64,000 nt of DNA from Pustulibacterium marinum (GTDB lineage: Bacteria; Bacteroidota; Bacteroidia; Flavobacteriales; Flavobacteriaceae), in the NCBI RefSeq assembly GCF_900116665.1, contig NZ_FPBK01000010.1, positions 62,001 to 126,000 on the forward strand. The letters run 5' to 3'. Shown piece after piece: positions 1 to 8,293 of this stretch (position 1 is its first letter; every line of letters starts with the position of its first letter). Under the pieces are notes generated by a model. It searched no databases, had not been told where the DNA came from, and worked only from the letters and a program-made list of their open reading frames with translations. A program made the translations under genes and the position numbers.

Positions 1-199
1 TAAGTTTTTTGTAGCACCTTTTAGAGAAGATGTTGAGAATTTACGTTTTATAGATTCATTAAAAGTCAGATTGCCAGATCTTATAAATTTTTCAACAAAA
101 ATCACTCAGGGTGAGTATTTTAAAAATGGTTATCATTTGAATAATGAAGGAGCTATGAAGTTTTCTAAATTATTTGCTAAGTATCTAAAAGAAAAGTAA
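1..199 (+). CDS. SGNH-hydrolase-like protein, C-terminal fragment (5' end outside window)
   Basis: An open frame runs from base 2 to a TAA at 197-199 and encodes 65 residues with no start codon inside the window. The tail contains GYHLNNEGAMKF, which resembles the block-V D/G-x-x-H-L-N segment carrying the catalytic His of SGNH/GDSL-type acyl-ester hydrolases and AlgX/DltD-like acetylation partners. The gene just past the MBOAT acyltransferase has an equivalent tail (GHMNVEGAQFF). The stop lies 2 nt before the MBOAT start, so the two are almost certainly co-transcribed. Inferred role: periplasmic step of polysaccharide O-acetylation. The N-terminal half and the nucleophile Ser cannot be seen, so the family call rests only on the His block and the context. 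Confidence 0.55.
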   Translation, partial: KFFVAPFREDVENLRFIDSLKVRLPDLINFSTKITQGEYFKNGYHLNNEGAMKFSKLFAKYLKEK

Positions 200-201
200 A
201 A

Positions 202-1632
202 ATGCTCTTTAATTCATTTCAGTTTTTAGTGTTTTTGCCTTTAGTTTTTCTAATCTATTGGTCTATAGGTCAGCAAAGGATTAAGGAGCAAAACGTATTT
301 ATTTTACTAGCTAGTTATGTGTTTTATGGATGGTGGGATTATCGCTTTTTAGCATTGATTTTAGCTAGTACTTTATTAGATTTTTTTGTAGCTCAGAAAA
401 TAGAAAATACAAATCAAAAAGAAAAGGCGAAGCGGTGGCTGTTTGTAAGTCTGTTGTTCAATTTAGGTTTATTGATAGTTTTTAAATATTACAATTTCTT
501 TGTTGATAGTTGGGTACAAGCCTGGAAAGTTTTTGGTGTAACTATGCATGTTTCTACCATGCGAATTATTTTGCCTGTAGGAATATCATTTTATACATTT
601 CAAACATTGAGTTACACTATAGATGTTTATAGAAGAAATTTAAAAGCTACGAAAGATTTTATTGGATTTGCGGCCTTTGTTACTTTTTTTCCGCAATTAG
701 TAGCGGGACCAATTGAAAGAGCTACGCATTTGCTTCCGCAATTTCATAATTCAAGAAAATTCAATTATGATAAAGCTATCTCAGGAGTACATTTATTCAT
801 ATGGGGCTTGCTAAAAAAAGTGGTTATTGCAGATTCCTGTGCTGTTTATGTAGATGCAATTTTTGATAATTATGAGCATTTAAACGCTGCAACTTTAATA
901 CTGGGAGCTGTTTATTTTGCATTTCAAATATATGGTGATTTTTCAGGATACTCAGATATGGCAATTGGTTTGGCCAGACTTTTTGGTTTTGATTTAATGC
1001 GAAATTTTAAAACACCATACTTTAGTAGAGATATTGCTGAATTTTGGAGAAGATGGCATATTTCTCTTTCCACATGGTTTAGAGATTACTTGTATATACC
1101 TCTAGGAGGAAGTAGAGGAGCAAAAATACAGCAGGTGCGAAATGTGTTTATAATTTTCTTGGTAAGTGGGTTATGGCACGGTGCTAACTGGACATATGTT
1201 TTTTGGGGAGGACTAAATGCGTGCTATTTTTTGCCATTACTCTTGTTCAGTAAGAATAGAAAAAATATTGGTGATCTTGAAATTTTATCAAGTATAGATT
1301 TTATTAAAAACCTAGGTAGGATAGCAGTAACATTTGCTTTTACTTGTTTTGCGTGGATTTTTTTTAGAGCTGAAAATTTGCAAAGTGCTTTTCAGTACAT
1401 CAAACAGATTACTAATTTTAAGTTTAAAGTAGAGTATTTATCTATAGAAAGGTATTCTGTAGAGTTATTGTTGATGTTATTTATTTTTGTGTTGGTTGAA
1501 TGGTTTTACAGAAATAGAGAAGAACCTTTGAGTGGGAAAAGGTGCTTGTTAAAAGTGAGCCTTGCAATTGTTACGATTTTAATTTTGGGTTCGTATTCTA
1601 ATCCTAAAGATTTTATATATTTTCAATTTTAG
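202..1632 (+). CDS. MBOAT family O-acyltransferase (AlgI-like)
   Basis: This 476-aa polytopic membrane protein matches the AlgI/DltB type of membrane-bound O-acyltransferase, which passes acetyl groups across the inner membrane onto exported polysaccharide. Visible landmarks are the FWRRWHISLS segment (His286), the DYLYIPLGGSRG loop and the hallmark SGLWHGANW with the catalytic His326. About ten or more hydrophobic helices cover the chain, and the length is normal for AlgI homologues. The ATG follows the previous stop by 2 nt, and the next gene starts 11 nt after its TAA. The neighbouring SGNH-like proteins probably complete the acetylation machinery. The polysaccharide acted on is presumably the product of the glycosyltransferases downstream. 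Confidence 0.93.
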   Translation: MLFNSFQFLVFLPLVFLIYWSIGQQRIKEQNVFILLASYVFYGWWDYRFLALILASTLLDFFVAQKIENTNQKEKAKRWLFVSLLFNLGLLIVFKYYNFFVDSWVQAWKVFGVTMHVSTMRIILPVGISFYTFQTLSYTIDVYRRNLKATKDFIGFAAFVTFFPQLVAGPIERATHLLPQFHNSRKFNYDKAISGVHLFIWGLLKKVVIADSCAVYVDAIFDNYEHLNAATLILGAVYFAFQIYGDFSGYSDMAIGLARLFGFDLMRNFKTPYFSRDIAEFWRRWHISLSTWFRDYLYIPLGGSRGAKIQQVRNVFIIFLVSGLWHGANWTYVFWGGLNACYFLPLLLFSKNRKNIGDLEILSSIDFIKNLGRIAVTFAFTCFAWIFFRAENLQSAFQYIKQITNFKFKVEYLSIERYSVELLLMLFIFVLVEWFYRNREEPLSGKRCLLKVSLAIVTILILGSYSNPKDFIYFQF

Positions 1633-1643
1633 AGGTAGTAAGC

Positions 1644-2537
1644 TTGAGAAAATTTCTGAATTATATAGGCGTAGTTTTTCTTTTAACAATAGGTATAGCA
1701 TATACTTTAGATGTATTGTATACAGGTATTTATACTTATGGTGCTGCAAGAACAAAAACAACGTTAGCCTTACAGGAAAAGGAAAAAGAATTTGATGTAG
1801 TTTTTTTAGGTTCTTCAAGAGCAAACAATCATTTTGATACGGCTGTTTTTGAGGAGAATGACCTAAAAGTATATAACTTTGGAATGAGCGGAGCTCAATT
1901 AGAAGAGAATTTACTCCTGTTGAAATTGTTGATTGCTAATAAGACAAAAATTCACACGCTTGTTTTACAAGTAGATACTAATTTGATAGATACCTATATT
2001 TCTGAGGGAACTCGGGTTTCTTTTTATCCGTTTATAGATGAAGATATTATTTCTTCTTATTATGAGAACAAACAGATTAATGAATTTGATTATTTTAAAT
2101 ATGTTCCATTTTACAGATATATGAAGTATGATTCACGTATAGGTTTTAGAGAAACAGCTTTGATAATGGCAAAGTTTCACCAGAAAACTTTAAATGAAGC
2201 TAATCTTGGTTTTTCACCTTTATTAGGTATGGGGAAAAATATGAGTTATAATTTAGCGAATGCAAAACCTTTACAGAAACATCCTTACTATGAAGAAATT
2301 AAACAGATTTGTGCTAAAGAAAATATAAGGTTTGTTCCGGTGACTACACCTATTTGTGAAAATAGTAGTTCAAATAACTTTTTTAAAAAAATTAGAGCAT
2401 ATTACCCTGAAATAAAAGAGTTGAGTTTTCTTGTAACTGATGATAAATATTTTGAATCTTGCGGACATATGAATGTTGAAGGTGCTCAATTTTTTTCAGA
2501 ACAGGTATATGAGATGTTTTTTAATAAACAGAATTAA
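1644..2537 (+). CDS. Membrane-anchored SGNH-like protein, probable O-acetylation partner
   Basis: A 297-aa protein with one N-terminal membrane segment (about residues 5-27) and an extracytoplasmic body. GSSRANNHFD near residues 56-65 supplies a candidate nucleophile Ser57 in a G-S-S-R context, and CGHMNVEGAQ near residue 275 resembles the C-terminal catalytic His block of SGNH folds. Such proteins pair with AlgI-type MBOATs in acetylation clusters. The start is TTG at 1644, because no in-frame ATG precedes the membrane helix. The two SGNH-like genes flank the MBOAT gene, so there may be two acetyl acceptors or one active and one accessory copy. Fold and role are inferred from motifs and position. 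Confidence 0.6.
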   Translation: MRKFLNYIGVVFLLTIGIAYTLDVLYTGIYTYGAARTKTTLALQEKEKEFDVVFLGSSRANNHFDTAVFEENDLKVYNFGMSGAQLEENLLLLKLLIANKTKIHTLVLQVDTNLIDTYISEGTRVSFYPFIDEDIISSYYENKQINEFDYFKYVPFYRYMKYDSRIGFRETALIMAKFHQKTLNEANLGFSPLLGMGKNMSYNLANAKPLQKHPYYEEIKQICAKENIRFVPVTTPICENSSSNNFFKKIRAYYPEIKELSFLVTDDKYFESCGHMNVEGAQFFSEQVYEMFFNKQN

Positions 2538-2541
2538 TTAA

Positions 2542-3696
2542 ATGAAAATAGGATTTATCACCCCCGAATATCCACATCCAAAAGTAAAACATGCGGCCGG
2601 ACTAGGGACTAGTATTAAAAATTTAGCAGTTGCTTTGGAGCAGCAAGGACATGATGTATATGTGTTTGTGTACGCACAGGAGAAAGCCGAAACTTTTGTA
2701 GAAGACGGAATTTCATTTCATTTGATACCTGATCTTTCTTATAAAGTTGCTAAGTGGTACCAATACCGAAAATACATTCAGCATACCGTACAAGCGATTG
2801 TCACCAAAGAGCAAATAGAAATTTTAGAAGTACCAGACTGGACAGGGATTTCGGCGTTTATGAAATTTTCAGTGCCTGTAGTCATGCGCTTTCATGGAAG
2901 TGACACCTATTTTTGTCATATCGAAGGCCGTCAACAGAAGTTTAAAAACAAACTCTTTGAAAGCCTGGCAGTCAAAAGCGCTCAGGCTTATATTGCGCCT
3001 ACTCAATATGCAGGGGATGTAAGTTCACAGTTATTTCAAATTAAAAATAAAGAAGTTCGAACCATTCATTACGGATTGGCTTTAGAGCAATTTGTAAACG
3101 ATACACCAGAGGTATACGAAACCGGATTGGTGCTGTACATAGGAACCATCATAAGAAAAAAAGGTGTGTTGGAATTGCCTGAGATTTTTAAACGAGTGCA
3201 ACAGCAACATCCAACCGCGCGTTTAGTTTTGGTAGGAAGTGATGCTCCCGACTTACAAACCAGACAGGCCTCTACCTGGGAATTGCTAAGTTCTCAACTG
3301 ACTTCTGAATTGAAAGCCAATGTTTCTTATCTAGGAAAAGTGCCGTATCAAAAAGTACAGGAATTGATTCAGAAAGCGCATGTATGTGTGTTTCCCACGT
3401 ATGCAGAAACTTTAGGGATGGTGACCATAGAATCTATGGCGATGCAAAAACCGGTAGTGAATAGCAACATCGGTTGGGCGCAAGAATTGATGGAAGATGG
3501 CAAAAGTGGCTACTTGGTACATCCTTCAAATCATACAACCTATGCAGATAGGATTATCAACTTGTTGAATAATAAAGAGCTTTGTAGGGAAATAGGAGCA
3601 GAAGCATTACGTTTTGTTTCGACAAAATTTGATATCAAAAAGCAGGTAGCTAAAAATATACAGTTCTATGAAGAACAGATTGGAACAAGAGCTTAA
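2542..3696 (+). CDS. Glycosyltransferase family 4 protein
   Basis: A 384-aa GT-B fold enzyme. The N-terminal domain begins FITPEYPHP and has the AAGLGTSIKNLAVAL helix typical of the acceptor-binding half. The C-terminal half has LYIGTIIRKKGVLELPEIF and ends in FPTYAETLGMVTIESMAMQKPVV, where the E-x7-E element (AETLGMVTIE) binds the nucleotide sugar. Retaining GT4 enzymes transfer hexoses or related sugars from NDP donors to growing lipid-linked oligosaccharides on the cytoplasmic membrane face. The ATG lies 4 nt after the preceding stop. Base composition here is slightly less AT-rich than in its neighbours, as in the GT2 gene at 6273. Donor and acceptor cannot be deduced. Confidence 0.9.
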   Translation: MKIGFITPEYPHPKVKHAAGLGTSIKNLAVALEQQGHDVYVFVYAQEKAETFVEDGISFHLIPDLSYKVAKWYQYRKYIQHTVQAIVTKEQIEILEVPDWTGISAFMKFSVPVVMRFHGSDTYFCHIEGRQQKFKNKLFESLAVKSAQAYIAPTQYAGDVSSQLFQIKNKEVRTIHYGLALEQFVNDTPEVYETGLVLYIGTIIRKKGVLELPEIFKRVQQQHPTARLVLVGSDAPDLQTRQASTWELLSSQLTSELKANVSYLGKVPYQKVQELIQKAHVCVFPTYAETLGMVTIESMAMQKPVVNSNIGWAQELMEDGKSGYLVHPSNHTTYADRIINLLNNKELCREIGAEALRFVSTKFDIKKQVAKNIQFYEEQIGTRA

Positions 3697-3736
3697 ATCT
3701 CTTTTATATGAACTCTCAATACGCTATATATAGTTT

Positions 3737-5254
3737 ATGATAACAGTTGTGATACATGAAACGAAAGTCGTAAAGATTTTAAGAGGCGGTAATGAGTTGG
3801 GCATAAATAATAAGAATATTGGAAAATGTTTTGTGAAATTAGCTAAAGATTTTCCTGATGATATTTTGATTTGGAGCGAAGAACGCTTTTTTAAAAATAT
3901 AAATTATCAAGCGATAGCCGCTCATTTTCAGAACAGACTAACAATGGTTTCTTTTGCTGTAAATGGAGAATTTTTTATCAATAACAGGATTGGTTATATA
4001 GATTCTTCTGCCATGTTGAAAATGAGTAAACAGCATGCTATGGCTTCGTGGCGGATGTCGGCAAATGTAGGTGCATTGAACGCCTCAATTGTGAATGCTT
4101 ATGAGAATGACTTTTTAAGAGATTTTCCTTTTGAATATACGCTAACCTCTATAGCGAAAAGAGCCATGCCAAAAGGATTGTTTTGTTATCATGATCCTAA
4201 AATTTTAAAAGATACTTTTGATGTAGTAGAGACTAACTTTAATCCTCAATATGCATATCTTTTTAAATTTGCTAAGGAACATTATAAATCAGTTTGGATC
4301 TACTTTTTGTTGATTTCTTTTTTGATTTATGATAAAAGATGTATGATTTTCTCATTTTTTAAAGGTGTTACTTTAAAAAGAAAATCAGCAGTTCAATTAA
4401 AGGAAAACAAAATGTCTGTAGTTGATGGAAGTGCTCTGGAATCCAGTACTATAGATGTAATTATCCCAACGATTGGAAGAAAAAAATATTTGTATGATGT
4501 GTTGGTTGATTTGAAAAATCAAACCCATCTCCCCAAAAAAGTAATCATCGTAGAGCAAAATCCTGTAAAGAATAGTACGTCGGAATTAGAGTATCTTTCA
4601 ACAGAAAATTGGCCTTTTGAAATTATACATGAATTTACAAATATAGCAGGGGTTTGTAGAGCAAGAAATATAGCTCTTGATCACGCCACGAGTGATTACC
4701 TGTTTTTGGCAGATGATGATATTAGAATAGAGTTGTCATTTATAAAAGAGGCTTTAACTAAAATGATTAATTTAGATGTAAAAGGAGTTACTTTTAGTTG
4801 TTTAAAACCCAATCAGGATAAAAGCTATTTCATAGATCATCAAACAGGAATTTTTGGATCAGGATGTTCAATCATAGAAAATAGTGGAATAAAGTTCGAT
4901 CAAAAATTTGAGTTTGGTTTCGGAGAAGATTTAGAATTTGGAATGCAATTAAGAGAATCTGGAATTGATATTATTTTTTTTTCAGTTCCAGAAATTATTC
5001 ATTTAAAAGCTCCAATGGGAGGTTTTAGAACAAAGTTTATACATAAGTGGGATAATGAAAAAATTCAGCCTAAACCATCTCCAACCGTATTGTATTCTAA
5101 ACAAAAACATGGTGTGCAAGAACAAATTTTAGGTTATAAAATGTTGTTGTTCTTTAATGAATTGAAAAGAGTTTCATTTTCAGAACTTCCAACTTTTCTG
5201 AGTCAATTTCAAAAGAAATGGGAGGCGTCTAAATATTGGGCTGAAAGGTTATGA
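3737..5254 (+). CDS. Two-part protein: N-terminal domain of unknown fold plus GT2 glycosyltransferase
   Basis: This 505-aa protein has a clear inverting GT-A (GT2) domain from about residue 239 (DVIIPTIGRKKYL), with GVCRARNIALDHA and the metal-binding LADDDIR (Asp326-328). The first 230 residues are not a canonical GT: they start ITVVIHETKVVKIL and include a hydrophobic stretch at about 185-198 that could be a membrane hairpin. The last codons overlap the next gene through ATGA (5251-5254), suggesting translational coupling. A 40-nt spacer precedes it. The N-terminal region may be a degenerate second transferase domain or an acceptor-binding domain. I do not recognise it. Confidence 0.82.
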   Translation: MITVVIHETKVVKILRGGNELGINNKNIGKCFVKLAKDFPDDILIWSEERFFKNINYQAIAAHFQNRLTMVSFAVNGEFFINNRIGYIDSSAMLKMSKQHAMASWRMSANVGALNASIVNAYENDFLRDFPFEYTLTSIAKRAMPKGLFCYHDPKILKDTFDVVETNFNPQYAYLFKFAKEHYKSVWIYFLLISFLIYDKRCMIFSFFKGVTLKRKSAVQLKENKMSVVDGSALESSTIDVIIPTIGRKKYLYDVLVDLKNQTHLPKKVIIVEQNPVKNSTSELEYLSTENWPFEIIHEFTNIAGVCRARNIALDHATSDYLFLADDDIRIELSFIKEALTKMINLDVKGVTFSCLKPNQDKSYFIDHQTGIFGSGCSIIENSGIKFDQKFEFGFGEDLEFGMQLRESGIDIIFFSVPEIIHLKAPMGGFRTKFIHKWDNEKIQPKPSPTVLYSKQKHGVQEQILGYKMLLFFNELKRVSFSELPTFLSQFQKKWEASKYWAERL

Positions 5255-6276
5255 TCAAATTTTACACAGATAAAAAATATATAAACGAAAAATATCGAAG
5301 AAATGTTTTTCCATTACTGTTTGATCTATATTTTAAAGAAAATCAAGATTTACTAAAATTGTATTCGGAAGTTTCAAAATTGGAAGATGCTCAAGTTTTA
5401 ATAGTGCCAATTTCTATTGATATTTTCTTTAAATCAAAAAAGAAAAAAGAGTTATATAAATTCATAGATAAGGCAAATAGTCTTAATAAATCTGTTTGGA
5501 TATATTCAAGTGACGATAGGGGAATAACCATAGATAAAAATGTCTTGACTTTCAGGTTTGGTGGGTTCAAGAGCAAAACCTCTATTAATAATACAGTGAT
5601 GTTGCCTGTTTTTATAGAGGATCCTTTAGATATTTTAAAGATTGATTTTTATCCATTAAAGAAAAATGAACATCCTTTAATTGGTTTTGTAGGTCATGCT
5701 GATAAATCAATAAAAAAAATATGGAAAGAACAGTTAATTCATTTATACAATTGCACAAAAATACTCTTGAAAAAGGAGCATTTCGATCATCAAAAGTACT
5801 TTCCTTCAGCGGTGATAAGGTATAATTTATTGAAAGAGTTAGAGAGTAGTTCATCAATCCATACAAACTTTATCTATAGAGGACAATATAGAGCTGGTGC
5901 TAAAAGTGATGGGGAAAAGCAACGAACTACTTTAGAATTTTATCAAAATATTTTTGATTGTCCTTATACATTCTGTATTCGCGGTGCAGGAAATTTTTCT
6001 GTAAGATTATATGAAACATTGGCTTTAGGAAGAATTCCGGTTTTGATAGATACAGATTGCAGACTTCCATTAGAGAATGAAATAGACTGGAAAAAGCATA
6101 GCTTGATCACAACCCAAGAAAATTTGATTGAAGATTTTGTGGTTTTTCATAATTCGCTATCCAATAAAGAATTTGAAGCTATTCAAATTTCAAATAGAAA
6201 ATTATGGAATACCCATTTTAGAAGAGATGCTTTTTTTATGAAGATATATGAGCAACAGAAAAATAATTTTGAATGA
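5251..6276 (+). CDS. Exostosin-like glycosyltransferase (GT47-type)
   Basis: A 341-aa soluble protein. The conserved core at about residues 236-275 reads CPYTFCIRGAGNFSVR followed by YETLALGRIPVLIDTDC, the donor-binding signature of the exostosin family (GT47), which is best known from eukaryotic heparan sulfate and plant xylan/pectin synthesis. An upstream GFVGHADKS (about 145-153) fits the start of the C-terminal Rossmann domain. In bacterial surface-polysaccharide loci such proteins act as inverting transferases of unknown specificity. The start overlaps the previous stop (ATGA) and the stop overlaps the next start (ATGA), so it sits inside a translationally coupled series. Confidence 0.78.
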   Translation: MIKFYTDKKYINEKYRRNVFPLLFDLYFKENQDLLKLYSEVSKLEDAQVLIVPISIDIFFKSKKKKELYKFIDKANSLNKSVWIYSSDDRGITIDKNVLTFRFGGFKSKTSINNTVMLPVFIEDPLDILKIDFYPLKKNEHPLIGFVGHADKSIKKIWKEQLIHLYNCTKILLKKEHFDHQKYFPSAVIRYNLLKELESSSSIHTNFIYRGQYRAGAKSDGEKQRTTLEFYQNIFDCPYTFCIRGAGNFSVRLYETLALGRIPVLIDTDCRLPLENEIDWKKHSLITTQENLIEDFVVFHNSLSNKEFEAIQISNRKLWNTHFRRDAFFMKIYEQQKNNFE

Positions 6277-7274
6277 AGTTTTCCTTAATTATATGTACCT
6301 ATAAAAGGGCAAAAGCTATTCAAAATTTGATGGAGTCGGTTTCTCAGCAAACACTATATCCAAATCAGATTTTGATAGTGGACGGTTCGCTTGACTCAGA
6401 AACCGAATTGCTGTTTAACAATGCGAATTATAAAAATGTTCAGTATTATAAAGTGACTCCAGAGCAAAGTGGTTTAACCAAACAACGTAATGTTGGAGTT
6501 GCTAAAGTAGCTAAGGAAGCTGAAGTAGTTTGCTTTTTAGATGACGATACAGTTTTAGAACCTGATTATTTTGAAGAAGTCATTCGAGTTTTTAAGAATC
6601 ATGCAGGAGTAGTTGGTGTAGGAGGCGTTGCGGTCAATGAAAATCGTTGGCAAGTAAAAGAAGAAGGCAAGCAGTATGATAACAAGAAATATTACGAATG
6701 GGAAGGTTATGTGTGCAAAGAAGGACAACGCAATGTGATTCGGAATTATTTAGGATTGGCTTCTAACAAACCACCCGGAGTAATGCCTGAATATTCGCAT
6801 GGAAGAACCATGGGGTATCCATTAACAGGAAAGACGTATGAAGTAGATTTGTTAATTGGCATGTCAATGGCTTTTAGAAAAAAAGTGGTTGATGCTATTC
6901 CATTTTCAACTTATTTTGAAGGCTATGGCTTGTATGAAGATGCAGATTTTAGCATTCGTGCGCAACAATTTGGGAAATTAGTGCTAGCTACAGCAGCGCA
7001 ACTCAATCATTATCATGATGCTTCTGGCCGTCCAAATCAATACAAATATGGGAAAATGGTTACGAGAAACGGATGGCGTATTTGGCGGTTAAAATATCCA
7101 AATCCTTCCATGAAGGCTAAAATAAAATGGTATTTAATTTCCTGGGTTTTGATAGGTTTGAGAGGATTGAATGTATTGACAACTTCCAAAAAGAAAGAAG
7201 CTTTTACAGAAACGATGGGAAGACTTATAGGTTTGTTTGGCTTGCTTTTTCAAAAACCTAGTACTAAATTATGA
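6273..7274 (+). CDS. Glycosyltransferase family 2 protein
   Basis: A 333-aa GT-A enzyme opening FSLIICTYKRAKAIQNLM, with QRNVGVAKV and the D-D-D metal/nucleotide site CFLDDDTVLEPDYF (Asp90-92). A later FEGYGLYEDADFSIRAQQFG carries the ED general-base region. A C-terminal hydrophobic segment (about 292-305) may tether it to the membrane. Canonical inverting GT2 enzymes use UDP- or dTDP-sugars. It is coupled to its neighbours on both sides through ATGA overlaps. The unique middle insertion (PPGVMPEYSHGRTMGYP) is sometimes seen in rhamnosyl- or hexosyltransferases of Bacteroidota loci, but specificity cannot be assigned. Confidence 0.9.
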   Translation: MKFSLIICTYKRAKAIQNLMESVSQQTLYPNQILIVDGSLDSETELLFNNANYKNVQYYKVTPEQSGLTKQRNVGVAKVAKEAEVVCFLDDDTVLEPDYFEEVIRVFKNHAGVVGVGGVAVNENRWQVKEEGKQYDNKKYYEWEGYVCKEGQRNVIRNYLGLASNKPPGVMPEYSHGRTMGYPLTGKTYEVDLLIGMSMAFRKKVVDAIPFSTYFEGYGLYEDADFSIRAQQFGKLVLATAAQLNHYHDASGRPNQYKYGKMVTRNGWRIWRLKYPNPSMKAKIKWYLISWVLIGLRGLNVLTTSKKKEAFTETMGRLIGLFGLLFQKPSTKL

Positions 7275-8284
7275 TAGCACTTCTTAAAAAGAAAATATCT
7301 AAAAAGATTTCCGAAATTCAAAAGTATCGGAAATATGTGCGTTGGTATAATGGAAATGAGAAAGTAATTCTTCTGGAACTTTCTAGGCGGACTAAAGTGC
7401 GTACTTATCTTAATTTGATCATTCGTTTAAATGAAAGTTTTCATCACCCAATTGTTGTGAAATTTTCACCTTGGAAGTTTTTCATTTTAGCTCGTTGGTT
7501 TAAAGATTTTTCGAATTTGTACTTTGTAGTTAATATTTCGTCTCATAAAATATTTAAGAAATTAAGCACGTCTTCTAAATCAGATATTAAAGTTGATTTT
7601 AACTATAGAAATGTACTTAATTCTAAGAATTATTTAGATAATGTATTGCCATATATAATGCATCCAGCAAATTATTTATTAGAACAACCAGAGTTATTAT
7701 CTAAATCGGTTGGCATTGTGATTAGTGGTAATGTGAATCAAAATATATACGATACGAATCATATGAAACAATGGTTCGGTATAGAAAATAGATGGAAAGT
7801 TTATCAAGAATTGATTCAAGACAAAAATGCGGTACAGATTAATGGGACTGAGTATATGGATGCTACAATATCAAAAAAGTATCTTGATAAATTAGTTCTC
7901 ATGAAGTGGGATAGTGGTGCCATTGCTATTGAAAAATGGAGAAGTTATTTGTCGGCTTCTAAATATATGTGGTGTGCTCCTGGAATGACAATGCCGCTTT
8001 GTCATAATATTTTGGAAGCGATGTCGGTTGGTGTTGTGCCTATTTTAAATTATGCAGACTGGCTAAATCCAAGCTTAGAGGATGGTAAAAATTGTCTGGT
8101 TTATGAAACTTTAGAAGAAATTCCTGATGTCATAGAAAGGGCTTTGAAAATTTCAGATGAAGTGTATGAAAACATGCAAGATGAAGTATGTAGCTATTAT
8201 CATCAATATTATGAAAGTTTTAATTTTGATACTTTAAATTCACTCACCATACTGAATGAAACCCAAACAGATATTAAACCATAA
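7271..8284 (+). CDS. Probable glycosyltransferase, unclassified GT-B
   Basis: A 337-aa protein without an obvious textbook family. The C-terminal part (about 231-276) reads MWCAPGMTMPLCHNILEAMS then VGVVPILNYADW and DGKNCLVYE. This matches the general layout of GT-B donor sites, in which an E-A-(M/L)-x-x-G-x-x-P segment is followed by a D-G-x-N/E-x-L loop. The N-terminus is strongly basic (KKKISKKISEIQKYRKY), suggesting peripheral membrane attachment. Its start overlaps the previous stop (ATGA) and a 9-nt gap follows it. Function in polysaccharide assembly is inferred from the motif and from neighbours that are all glycosyltransferases. Confidence 0.65.
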   Translation: MIALLKKKISKKISEIQKYRKYVRWYNGNEKVILLELSRRTKVRTYLNLIIRLNESFHHPIVVKFSPWKFFILARWFKDFSNLYFVVNISSHKIFKKLSTSSKSDIKVDFNYRNVLNSKNYLDNVLPYIMHPANYLLEQPELLSKSVGIVISGNVNQNIYDTNHMKQWFGIENRWKVYQELIQDKNAVQINGTEYMDATISKKYLDKLVLMKWDSGAIAIEKWRSYLSASKYMWCAPGMTMPLCHNILEAMSVGVVPILNYADWLNPSLEDGKNCLVYETLEEIPDVIERALKISDEVYENMQDEVCSYYHQYYESFNFDTLNSLTILNETQTDIKP

Positions 8285-8293
8285 TTATTTCTC

